NCBI GenBank assembly: GCA_003315675.1
Contig: NIZU01000098.1
Coordinates: forward strand, 1 to 14,739
Length of the DNA stretch: 14,739 nucleotides
Direction of reading: 5' to 3'
DNA from: Methanocorpusculum sp. MCE
GTDB taxonomy: Archaea > Halobacteriota > Methanomicrobia > Methanomicrobiales > Methanocorpusculaceae
The stretch's first letter is position 1. Every line of letters starts with the position of its first letter. The position numbers were made by a program, and so were the translations under genes. Below are positions 6,414 through 13,891 of the stretch, piece after piece. The notes below the pieces were generated by a model. That model saw nothing but the letters and a program-made list of their open reading frames with translations, did not search any database and had not been told where the DNA came from.

Positions 6414-6427
6414 AGAGAGAGAGAGAG
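6414..6427 (+). repeat. (AG)7 dinucleotide tract at the phosphoesterase frameshift
   Basis: Seven AG units lie exactly where the reading frame of the phosphoesterase breaks. Six units would keep the frame and read IQREREFRLAPGNHD. Confidence 0.85.
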
Positions 6428-6881
6428 AATTTCGGCTCGCTCCCGGAAATCACGACACCGGCCTTGAACTGTATCTCGAAAAAGGCGAACTCCTCCCTAT
6501 GAACTGGGCCTTGATCGACGGGACAGGCTATTTCCACGGCCACACGATCCCGGATCCTTCTCTTCTCGGTCATCTGATTTTGTGCGGCCATCACCACCCG
6601 GTCGTAAACATCTTTGACGCCGTCGGCTGCGCCCTGCGCGGAACGCCCGGGTATCTGCTTGCCGAGATCGACCCCTCTATCTGGGGACCGGTGCCGGCCG
6701 ATCCGACCCGGGTTCTTCTGGTACCGGCGTTTTATGAACTGTCAGGGGGGATGGATGTCCGGCTGATCCCGGGCAACAAAATCTCTCCGATCGCAAAGGC
6801 GATTTTGACAGAAACGGGCGAGGTGTTCTTAAAAGACGGGACCTACGTTGCTCCGTTCACCGAACTCCGCCCTGACCCTCT

Positions 6882-6888
6882 GGAGGAG
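6882..6888 (+). promoter_or_regulatory. Shine-Dalgarno site for the Lhr-type helicase
   Basis: GGAGGAG stands just before the ATG at 6891 inside the end of the phosphoesterase gene. It supports coupled translation within the operon. Confidence 0.65.
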
Positions 6889-6890
6889 AT

Positions 6891-9604
6891 ATGACATCCG
6901 CGATTCAGGAACTCAAAGATTCACTCCATCCAAAGCTTCGGGAGGTTCTGGAGAAGCGGGGCTTCGATGAGTTCTCCGAGATTCAGATGCGTGCAGTCCC
7001 CAAACCCATCTCAGGGATCAACGCGATTTTGATCGCGCCGACCGGAACGGGAAAAACCGAGAGTGCGCTGCTGCCTGTGTTCCATCATATGCTCAAGGAC
7101 CCCATGCCCGAAGGATTCTCAGGCCTCTACATCACGCCGCTTCGGTCCCTCAACCGGGATATGATGAACAGGCTCGAGTGGTGGGGGGCCGAACTCGGGC
7201 TGAAGATATCAGTCCGGCACGGGGACACGAGCCAGACCGACCGCCGGAAACAGGCGACCCATCCGCCCGATCTTTTGATCACGACGCCGGAAAGTCTGCA
7301 GGCGATGATGATGGGAAAGGTGCTTCGCAAACATCTTGCGGCCGTTCGCTACGTCATCGTCGATGAAATTCATGAACTTGCCGACGGAAAACGCGGTGCC
7401 CAGCTCTCCGTTGCGCTCGAACGGGTTGCCGAACTCGCCGGCGAGTTCCAGCGGATCGGGATCTCGGCAACCGTCGGAAACCCCGAGGTTGTCGGCAGGT
7501 TACTCTGCGGGAAACGTCCCTGCACGATCGTGCAGGTCCCTGTCGCGAAAACCCTCGACCTTTCCGTGAAGTTTGCCGGCGAGTCATCCGGCGACCAGAC
7601 GAAGATGATCGGCAAATGTATCGACTCCCACACCTCGACCCTCGTTTTCACGAACACCCGGAGCGTCGCCGAGGCGATCGGCCATGCCCTTCTTCCCCGC
7701 GGGGACACGGATGTTCATCACGGGTCCCTCTCCCGCGAGGTCAGGATCGATGCTGAGGACAAGTTCCGTGCCGGAATGACGCGGGGCATGATCTGTACCT
7801 CCTCGATGGAGCTTGGGATCGACATCGGACAGATCGATCACGTCATCCAGTTCAACTCGCCGCGTGAGGTCGCCCGCCTCATGCAGAGGACAGGCAGAGC
7901 CGGCCACCAGATTCATGCCACTTCGAAGGGCATGATCCTCGCGACCGGATTCGATGATATTTTGGAGTCGATGGTGATCGTCAACAAAGCGATGAGCAAT
8001 CAGCCGGAAAACATCCGTCCGCACATCAATGCCGCGGATGCGATCGCGAACCAGATCGCGGCCCTCGCGGTGGAACGCGGCGAGATAGCGATCGAAAAGA
8101 TCGAGCAGATTTTTTCACGGAGCTTCTGCTTTGAAAATGCCGGCCCCACTGATCCGTGAAGTGATCGCCGGCATGGAAAAACATTACCTGATCCGAACCG
8201 AAGGCGGGATGGTGATCACCAAAGCCCGGGCAAGAAAGTATCTTTCGCTGAATCTCTCGATGATCGCGGATGAGAAGAAGAGCATGATCTTCGACGTGGT
8301 CTCAAGAAAACCGGTCGGGACTCTGGACGAGTCGTTTGTGATCAGCTGGATCTCGTCGGGCGCCGTGTTCGTTGCGCGTGGTCAGGTCTGGCGGGTTCTC
8401 GACATCGACGAGGACAGGATCATGGTCGAGCCGGCGAAGAATGCGAAAGGAGAGCTGCCGTCCTGGGAAGGAGAGCAAATCCCGGTACCTTTCACGGTGG
8501 CAATGGAAGTCGGGAGGCTGCGCCGTCTGCAGAACTTTGCCGACTACCGGTCAGATGAAATGTCCGTCCGCTTTGCCGAGAAGGTCCTTTCCGAGATGAA
8601 AAAAGAACCGGTCGATCACGGCGACGGACAAGCTGATCGTTCTGGAAGATTCAGATGAGGGGGTCGTGGTGAATCTGTGCGGAGGGCACAAGGTGAACGA
8701 GACGATCGGTCGGGTCCTCTCGATCCTGCTTTCCGCGAGATACGGAACGTCGGTCGGAATCGAGACGAATGCCTACCGGATCCTTCTCCGGCTCCCGCAG
8801 TTTCTGCGTGCTCCGGACGTGGAGGAGGTCCTCCTCTCTCTCGAACCGGAACATCTGGAAGCGATCCTGATCCTTGCGCTGAAAAAAACGGCTCTGTACA
8901 AATGGAAACTCGTCCAGATCGCAAAAAAGTTCGGGGCGATCGACGCGGACGCGGATTATGAAAAGATCAGTATGAACCGTCTTCTCGATCTCTTCGACGG
9001 GACGGTGATCGAGAAAGAAGCATTCCGCGAACTGTTCTTCTCGAGTATGGATGTAGAGTCTGCGAAAAATGTCGTGACGATGCTGAAAAACCATGAGATG
9101 GAGACGAAGACGAGCCGTCTGTCGATCATCGGGGCGGAGGGACTCTTTACCGGCCGGGATGTGGTCGTGCCTCCGGGGGAGGATCAGGCGATCATCGAAA
9201 GCGTGAAGCAGAGGATTGATGAGCAGGATGTGATCCTTGCCTGTATGCACTGCAGGAAATGGAAGTCGAAGACGAAGGTCGCGAGGGTCCCAAATCAGCC
9301 GGAGTGTCCGGTCTGCGGCGCCCGGCTGATCGCGGCGCTGAAGCCTTACGAGGAGCCGATGTTTGCTGCCCTGAAAAAGAAGAACCTCTCGACCGAAGAG
9401 CGGGAGGCGGAGACCCGGATGATGCGGAACGCGAACATGGTCCTTTCCAGCGGGAAAAAAACAGTTGTGGCTTTGGCGGGACGCGGGGTCGGCCCGGAAG
9501 CGGCGCCCCGAATTCTGAACACGTTTGCGACCGGCGATAACTTTTACCGGGAAATTCTGAAAGTGGAACGCAAGTTCGTTCAGACGCACCGGTACTGGGG
9601 ATAA
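6891..9604 (+). pseudogene. Lhr-type superfamily 2 DNA helicase, two frameshifts
   Basis: Joined across two one-base shifts the product is about 903 residues. The helicase core is complete: APTGTGKTE (50-58), LYITPLRSLNRD, TTPESLQ, DEIH (158-161), SATVGNP (192-198), STLVFTNTRS, CTSSMELGIDIG and QRTGRAGHQ (332-340). The last is typical of Lhr. A winged-helix region and the Lhr-like segment VGTLDESFV...VFVARGQVWRVLDID follow. The C-terminal region has a zinc-ribbon-like pair, CMHC and CPVC, near residues 785 and 807. Lhr enzymes translocate 3'-5' on single-stranded DNA. The first shift (frame ends 8159) lies between the T6 at 8110 and GGCCCC near 8147. The second is at the A6 at 8599-8604; five A would read EMKKNRSITATDKLIVLED. 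Each looks like one extra base. As sequenced, the product stops after the motor core. Confidence 0.85.
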
Positions 9605-9618
9605 GAAAAAAAGGAATG

Positions 9619-9638
9619 AAGAAGCGTTGCCGCTTCTT
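9619..9638. terminator. Bidirectional hairpin terminator
   Basis: A perfect 8-bp stem, AAGAAGCG / CGCTTCTT with loop TTGC, sits between the convergent helicase and lipoprotein genes. An A-run on its left (T-run on the minus strand) and a T-rich stretch on its right allow use in both directions. Confidence 0.6.
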
Positions 9639-9648
9639 ATGGTTTTGA

Positions 9649-10389
9649 TTATACGAACGTCAGATCGAAGAAGAACAGATTGGACGGTTCCTGTCCGGAC
9701 CTCTGACATGTTGCTTTGAATGAATAGGTCCCTGCCTTTTCTGCCGTAACATACCACACATATGTTCCGCCGGCGCCGGCCATTCCAGAGGTACCCTCCG
9801 TAACATAATCATCTTTGAGAACGGTCAGTCCGGTCTCTGGTGCTGCTGTCCAGTAATACCCGGTGGTCGGATTTCCTTCCGTGCAGATTTTGACAACGTC
9901 GCCTGCTTTCGGATTGACCGTCCCGTCAAACAGCACGCTCAGCATAACATCGCCGGCATAATCATTGTTTTCTGCCTCGGAAAATACCAGCTTCTGTGTC
10001 ATGGTATAGATCGGTTCGGTATCCGTTTCCCATGACCGTGCATATGCTGTTTTGAACGTATAGGTCCCGGCTTTGTCAGCGGTCAGCGTGTAATACTGGT
10101 AGCCTCCCCCGCCGGTCCATCCTTCGGGCACGGGGGTCGACTTATATTCATCGGTGACGTTCAGTCCGGAACTTTCCATCACATTCCAAGTGTAGCCTGT
10201 CGTCGGATTTGCCGGGAGAATATACGTCATCGACGCATTTGCCGGAATCATTATTCCCGCTTTTTCGACCGTTACGGTCAAAACCGGATTATCGGTATTC
10301 ACCGGAACCTCCGGAGAGATGCACCCTGCTGCAAATATGCAGATGATAAGCACGCACGCTCCGAAACTCAGCAGTTTCAGTCTGTTCAT
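9649..10389 (-). CDS. Secreted lipoprotein with two chagasin-like (I42) domains
   Basis: The 246-residue protein starts with a lipoprotein signal (MNRLKLLSFGACVLIICIFAAGC), where Cys23 in AAGC would be lipidated, so it should sit on the outer face of the membrane. Two tandem chagasin-type inhibitor domains follow. The first has NPTTGYTW (61-68), a GGGG loop (93-96) and ARSWE (117-121). The second has NPTTGYYW (173-180), GAGG (205-208) and QRSGQEP (229-235). These are the three loops by which I42 proteins block papain-like cysteine proteases. The second domain's RSGQEP differs from the usual R-P/W form and may inhibit less well. The target is unknown. A TATA box about 25 nt upstream suggests its own, leaderless promoter. 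Confidence 0.87.
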   Translation of the reverse strand: MNRLKLLSFGACVLIICIFAAGCISPEVPVNTDNPVLTVTVEKAGIMIPANASMTYILPANPTTGYTWNVMESSGLNVTDEYKSTPVPEGWTGGGGYQYYTLTADKAGTYTFKTAYARSWETDTEPIYTMTQKLVFSEAENNDYAGDVMLSVLFDGTVNPKAGDVVKICTEGNPTTGYYWTAAPETGLTVLKDDYVTEGTSGMAGAGGTYVWYVTAEKAGTYSFKATCQRSGQEPSNLFFFDLTFV

Positions 10390-10410
10390 GATGAATGATA
10401 GAACAGCCTG

Positions 10411-10418
10411 ATATAAGT
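10411..10418 (-). promoter_or_regulatory. TATA box of the chagasin-like lipoprotein
   Basis: On the minus strand this reads ACTTATAT, centred about 25 nt before the ATG at 10389, placing the transcription start near the start codon. Confidence 0.5.
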
Positions 10419-10430
10419 ATTTTTTTAGAG

Positions 10431-10437
10431 AAAAAAA
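10431..10437 (-). terminator. T7 terminator after purC
   Basis: On the minus strand CCC and a seven-T run follow the purC stop codon by about 8 nt, in the gap before the lipoprotein promoter. Confidence 0.4.
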
Positions 10438-10444
10438 GGGATGG

Positions 10445-11125
10445 TTACTCGTCGAGAACCATCTTTGTCAGATCGAGCGGTAAAATGTACTCGCCGTTTC
10501 TGTAGGCACGCATGTTTCCGCCGGAGATCTCATCGATTAAAACGACCTGATCGCCGATCTTGCCGAACTCGAACTTAATGTCATAGAGTTCGATGTTCTT
10601 CTTTGCGAGCTCTTCCTTCATGATGGTACCGATCTTCTGGGTAATGACCTTAAGATTCTCGTAATCCTCAGGGGTCATGATGCCCAGAATTTCAAGCGCA
10701 TCTTTGGTTACAGGCGGGTCTTCGCGTGCATCATCTTTGAACGTTGTCTCGACAAATGCCGGAAGTGGCGCTGCTTCCTTAATGTAGTCGCCATAGCGGC
10801 GGTAGAAGCTGCCTACTGCACGGAATCTGCAGATGACTTCAAGTCCCTTGCCGAATGTCTTGGCGGGCTTTACGGTCATCGTTACATTTTCGATGTCTGC
10901 ACTGATGAAGTGAGTAGGGACCCCTTTTTCGTTCAGGATCTTCATAAAGTACTCGGTTAATCTGAGACCAGCACGTCCGGCACCTTCAATAGTTAGGCCG
11001 ACTGTGTTCATCCCAGGATCGAATACGCCATCGGCGCCAGTACAGTCATCCTTAAATTTCAGCAGATAGTTCCCATCGTCAAGTGAGAATACATCTTTTG
11101 TTTTGCCGGTGTATACCAATTTCAT
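10445..11125 (-). CDS. purC: SAICAR synthase family protein (PurC variant)
   Basis: The 226-residue protein belongs to the phosphoribosylaminoimidazole-succinocarboxamide synthase family, which joins aspartate to CAIR in purine synthesis using ATP. Family features are the ATP-site GKTKDVF (7-13), KFKDDCTGADG (23-33), the basic VICRFRAVGSFYRRYG segment (97-112), KDDAREDPP (130-138) and YDIKFEFG (181-188). Classical PurC ends in DEISPDTxR; this one has DEISGGNMRAYR (198-209) and lacks most of the usual C-terminal tail. I recall proteins of this form from clostridia, labelled PurC. It may be a functional subtype or have a different substrate. It has its own promoter and no purine genes beside it. 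Confidence 0.82.
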   Translation of the reverse strand: MKLVYTGKTKDVFSLDDGNYLLKFKDDCTGADGVFDPGMNTVGLTIEGAGRAGLRLTEYFMKILNEKGVPTHFISADIENVTMTVKPAKTFGKGLEVICRFRAVGSFYRRYGDYIKEAAPLPAFVETTFKDDAREDPPVTKDALEILGIMTPEDYENLKVITQKIGTIMKEELAKKNIELYDIKFEFGKIGDQVVLIDEISGGNMRAYRNGEYILPLDLTKMVLDE

Positions 11126-11152
11126 GGTACTTATATGTTGGAACTAACCACG

Positions 11153-11160
11153 TATAATAT
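11153..11160 (-). promoter_or_regulatory. TATA box of purC
   Basis: ATATTATA on the minus strand is centred about 31 nt before the purC ATG, predicting a leader of only a few bases. Confidence 0.5.
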
Positions 11161-11198
11161 TGATGCTACATGACAACAGGTAACACGGCTATATGCTG

Positions 11199-11674
11199 TT
11201 ATTTGTGGTAGGGTTCTCCGTGCAGTATCCGAAACGCGCGATACACCTGCTCGAAGAGGATGAGCCTGGTCATGGGGTGAGTAACGGTCATACGGGACAA
11301 AGAAAGTTTTTTTTCGGCCGATTTGAGCAATTCCGGTGACAGGCCCAGGGGTCCGCCGATGATGAAGCAGAGGTTTTTCCGGATAATTTCGCATCGCGAA
11401 ACACGTCGGCGAATTCTTCGCTTGAAAGAGATATCCCGTTTGGGTCGAGAGCGATTTTCATGAATCCCTCCTTTGCATTTGCAAGGATCAGTTCGCCTTC
11501 TCTCTCCTTCACGCGAAGCTCTTCTGATACCGAGGCATTTTCCGGAATTTTCACTTCGGCAAGTTCCGTGATGAATATCTTCCCGTAAGGCCGCAGACGT
11601 TTTTCAAACTCGGCAATCCCGGATGAAATATAGGCGTCCTTGATCTTTCCGATGCAGAGGATTTGAATCTGCAT
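11199..11674 (-). pseudogene. rlmH: RlmH-type 23S rRNA pseudouridine methyltransferase, frameshifted
   Basis: Correcting one base gives a 158-residue protein, the normal RlmH length. It starts MQIQILCIGKIKDAYISSGIAEFEKRL and, after the shift, reads CFIIGGPLGLS (the SPOUT-fold S-adenosylmethionine knot) and ends in VTHPMTRLILFEQVYRAFRILHGEPYHK, the strongly conserved RlmH C-terminus. RlmH methylates N3 of a pseudouridine in helix 69 of 23S rRNA. The break is at a run of five A (minus strand; T5 at 11374-11378). Six A would read SGKNLCF. As sequenced, the frame runs on to 11288 with an unrelated tail and no cofactor knot. The start codon abuts the TPR stop codon with no gap. Confidence 0.85.
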
Positions 11675-13597
11675 TCAGTCCTCAGATGGTTCCATCTCTT
11701 TGCCGAGCTCAGAGAGCTTCACGATTCTGTCGTAATAGCCGACTGCTTCTTTCAGTCTGCCGACGGACTCGAGCGACCGTGCTTTGAGATGCATGGCGGG
11801 AATGTGCTCCGGATCGTTTTTCAGGATGTGATCCGCTGCTTTTTCCGCCATATCGAATCTGTTCTGCTGAAGATAGATGATCCCGCGGCAGAAGTTCAGA
11901 TCAGGATCTTTGCATCCCGCAGTCTCCGCTTTGTCGAATGCGGCGAGTGCTTCGATCGGGTGACCGGTAACCATCTGCATAAAACCAAGACCGGAAAGGA
12001 CATACGGATTTTTCTGGTCGGCCTGGCCTGCGGCCGCCATTTCGCTGACGATATCGGCCGGCTCGCCGATCTTGATCGAGGCAAGGGCTTTTTCGATATG
12101 AAGCAGACTGTTTCTCGGGTATTTCCCAATCAGTTTGTCGAAATGTATGACTGCTTCCGGATATTTTCCCATACGCGAAAGCATCTCGGCATAGCCGAAG
12201 AGCGCTGCGGTGTTTTCCGGGTCTTTGAGGGTCAGCTCGGCATACTGATTGAGGGCTTCCTCCGTTTTTCCGATGGTGGCAAGCGATGATGCATAGAGGA
12301 ATCTGATGCTCAGATCATGCGGGCGAAGCGTCAGCATCTCTGCAAAGGCTTCCGCTGCTTTGTCATCCCTGCCGAGGAATCTGAGTGCCTCTGCTCTCAG
12401 CCGGCGAGTAACTACGTCATCGGGGTTTGACTCGAGCAGGAGGTCGTATCCAGAGAGTGCCTCTTCGTATTCTCCCCGCATACTATAGATCGAGGCAAGT
12501 TTCCTGATAACGTCCGCATTTGGAACACCTGTCTGGAGATATTTTGCATAGGCCTCGAGAACCTCGTCGTACTTCTGCAGCTGCTCAAGGACATCCGCGA
12601 GTTCAAGCTGGGCTTTTGTGTTGGTTTCGTCGATATCCGTCAGATGCCGCAGTACTTTTGCCGCATCCTCGAGTCTGCCGATGTTCACATAGCCAGTTCC
12701 TTTGTCGAACAAAGCCTTGGGGTAATCGGGGGCAAGGCTGAGGCACCGGTCCATGTATTCGATACAGAGTTTGAACTCACCCTTTAACAAGTGAACATTT
12801 CTGAGCGAGTAAAGGGTATGGACGTTGTCCGGCTCCTCTTTGAGTGCCGCAGTATAGCATTCCTGTGCCTGATCGAGCCGGTCGACCGATCTGCAGAGGT
12901 CTCCTCCGAGACTCAGAAGAGCCCGTCCCCCTTCTCCTTTGGCTAATGCAGCTAAAGCCGCATTCGCCGCCTCTGCGTTTTTACCGAGATCGGCGTAGAG
13001 CGTCGTGACATGAACCGCTGCTCCGGCGATGTCCGGGTGGTTGTTCATGATTCCAAGATAGGTCTCTGCCGCTGCCTGATTTTGTCCGGCTTCCGCCTGG
13101 ACTCTGCCGAGATTCAGGAGAATTCCCGGATGATCCGGCAGGATATCGTCTGCGGAGCTAAATGCTTCTACGGCTTTTTCATACTCGCCGAGCATCTCAT
13201 ATGCGGAGCCAAGACCGATGTACGGTGCCGGCGTATTTGGTGATAAGGCTGCCGCGTTCTGATAATGGATCGCCGCTTCATCATACTTCCCGGCAGAGGC
13301 CGCAGCATCACCGGCAAACTGATACCGGCCGAGTCCGGCAAGACACCTGCTGTGCAGAAGTTCCATATCGAGTCTTGCTGGGGCGTGGCTTAAAACGACG
13401 CCGGCGGCTTTGTCTGCGTCTGCGTATCGCCCGAGCGCTGCAAGGGCATATCCCTGCATGGACAAAAGCCCTTCGTTCACGACGCCGACCTCGACTTTAA
13501 TCTGCTGAGAATTTCTAACAACCTTTTTTTGACAGAAAGTACTTTCTTTTCGTACTTTGAGTAGTATGTATGGGACTTTCAGCAGCTTTGGTCTCAA
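11675..13597 (-). CDS. Tetratricopeptide-repeat protein, N-terminus replaced by IS sequence
   Basis: The open frame is 640 residues, but codons 1-31 (13506-13597) lie inside the insertion sequence, antisense to its transposase; the native part starts about residue 32. From about residue 40 to 635 the protein is almost entirely TPR units of about 34 residues, roughly 16-17, with the usual W/L-G-Y-A-F-P pattern (for example GLGSAYEMLGEYEKAVEAFSSADDILPDHP). Such solenoids are protein-binding scaffolds; nothing else marks a function. No signal peptide or membrane segment remains. Possible native restarts are GTG at 13480 or ATG at 13459 (MQGYALAALGRY). The stop codon directly abuts the rlmH start, so the two were probably cotranscribed and a lost promoter would affect both. 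Confidence 0.75.
   Translation of the reverse strand: MRPKLLKVPYILLKVRKESTFCQKKVVRNSQQIKVEVGVVNEGLLSMQGYALAALGRYADADKAAGVVLSHAPARLDMELLHSRCLAGLGRYQFAGDAAASAGKYDEAAIHYQNAAALSPNTPAPYIGLGSAYEMLGEYEKAVEAFSSADDILPDHPGILLNLGRVQAEAGQNQAAAETYLGIMNNHPDIAGAAVHVTTLYADLGKNAEAANAALAALAKGEGGRALLSLGGDLCRSVDRLDQAQECYTAALKEEPDNVHTLYSLRNVHLLKGEFKLCIEYMDRCLSLAPDYPKALFDKGTGYVNIGRLEDAAKVLRHLTDIDETNTKAQLELADVLEQLQKYDEVLEAYAKYLQTGVPNADVIRKLASIYSMRGEYEEALSGYDLLLESNPDDVVTRRLRAEALRFLGRDDKAAEAFAEMLTLRPHDLSIRFLYASSLATIGKTEEALNQYAELTLKDPENTAALFGYAEMLSRMGKYPEAVIHFDKLIGKYPRNSLLHIEKALASIKIGEPADIVSEMAAAGQADQKNPYVLSGLGFMQMVTGHPIEALAAFDKAETAGCKDPDLNFCRGIIYLQQNRFDMAEKAADHILKNDPEHIPAMHLKARSLESVGRLKEAVGYYDRIVKLSELGKEMEPSED
13506..13530 (+). 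repeat. Left terminal inverted repeat of IS-C
   Basis: TGAGAATTTCTAACAACC plus a T-run pairs with the end of IS-B (about 950-974, inverted), with 16 of the first 18 and about 21 of 25 positions matching. Outside this block the sequences share nothing, which sets the element boundary. Confidence 0.75.
13534..13547. repeat. 14-bp palindrome upstream of the transposase
   Basis: AGAAAGTACTTTCT is a perfect palindrome between the left terminal repeat and the first transposase frame; GTACTTT recurs at 13552-13558. It could be a subterminal transposase-binding site or an operator limiting transposase expression. Confidence 0.5.
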
Positions 13598-13847
13598 CCA
13601 GGCATATAACGAACGTTATGAAAAACTTGGCGACCGTCTCTCCGACGTTGGTAAAACACTTGATTGGGATGTGTTTCGCCCTCTTCTTGAATCCATGTAT
13701 GCAAATAAATCCGGCAAGGGCGGTCATCCCAATGTCGATGTCATACTTATGTTCAAGATTCAGCTTCTGGAAGTCTGGTATAATCTGTCTGATCTCGCCG
13801 TTGAACGTGAAATTTATGATCGTCTTTCTTTTTGGCATGGTAAGTGA
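13566..13847 (+). CDS. IS5 family transposase, N-terminal frame (OrfA)
   Basis: The frame encodes about 93 residues from MYGTFSSFGLNQAYNERYEKL to RLSFWHGK, the N-terminal DNA-binding part of an IS5 transposase (DUF772-like: KGGHPNVDVILMFKIQLLEVWYNLSDLAVEREIYDRLSFWH). An in-frame TTG at 13557 is an alternative start; ATG at 13566 is preferred. It stops at TGA 13845-13847, shortly after RLSFWH, where other IS5 proteins continue into a (F)LG...PDxTT/PDNST segment. That segment is found in the next frame after an extra block of about 50 nt. The stop overlaps the GTG of the second frame (GTGA). Confidence 0.8.
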   Translation: MYGTFSSFGLNQAYNERYEKLGDRLSDVGKTLDWDVFRPLLESMYANKSGKGGHPNVDVILMFKIQLLEVWYNLSDLAVEREIYDRLSFWHGK

Positions 13848-13891
13848 GGGCGTTAGCCCGAAACGGTGAGCAAGATTCGATCTTGCGAACT
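13844..13891 (+). other. Two-module hairpin insert inside the transposase gene
   Basis: Two consecutive units share one layout: GTGAG, a perfect stem-loop, then CGAAAC or CGAAC. Unit 1 (13844-13864) has stem GGGC/GCCC with loop GTTA. Unit 2 (13866-13890) has stem GCAAGAT/ATCTTGC with loop TCG (13870-13886). The block falls between RLSFWH and LGCPDKIPDNST, where IS5 transposases need only a residue or so; removing about 50 nt rejoins the two frames. Confidence 0.65.

Larger units (their letters stand above)
6137..6894 (+). pseudogene. Calcineurin-like metallophosphoesterase (COG1407 / PdeM type), frameshifted
   Basis: Read through one frameshift, the gene gives about 251 residues, the usual size for COG1407. 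Motifs in order: IIADPHFG (D25, H27), VVLGDLKH (D69, H72), LAPGNHD, GYFHGH and LCGHHH. These form the two-metal site of calcineurin-like phosphoesterases. The family includes haloarchaeal Rpe and bacterial PdeM, a manganese-dependent nuclease encoded with Lhr-Core helicase. The first frame covers residues 1 to about 93 and the second begins before GNHD. They meet in an (AG)7 tract (6414-6427), and removing one AG restores a continuous protein. As sequenced, translation would stop after the GDLKH half with no GNHD or GHxH. The stop codon overlaps the helicase start (ATGA at 6891-6894). Confidence 0.82.

Noticed and set aside
8590..8670. Programmed frameshifting in the helicase
   Set aside because: No slippery heptamer with a downstream structure is evident and two separate shifts would be needed; base gain at repeats is simpler.
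8651..9757. Long minus-strand open frame (368 aa) opposite the helicase C-terminus
   Set aside because: It lies antisense to well-conserved helicase and zinc-ribbon sequence, is rich in Arg, His and Pro, and shows no recognisable domain; it is a by-product of codon bias.
11663..12289. Plus-strand open frame of 208 aa opposite the TPR gene
   Set aside because: Antisense to clear TPR repeats, with no domain of its own and no promoter or ribosome-binding site.
13866..13890. tRNA T-arm-like hairpin GCAAGATTCGATCTTGC
   Set aside because: The loop does not place TTC at the canonical T54-T55-C56 positions and no acceptor or anticodon arm surrounds it, so it is not a tRNA or tRNA fragment.
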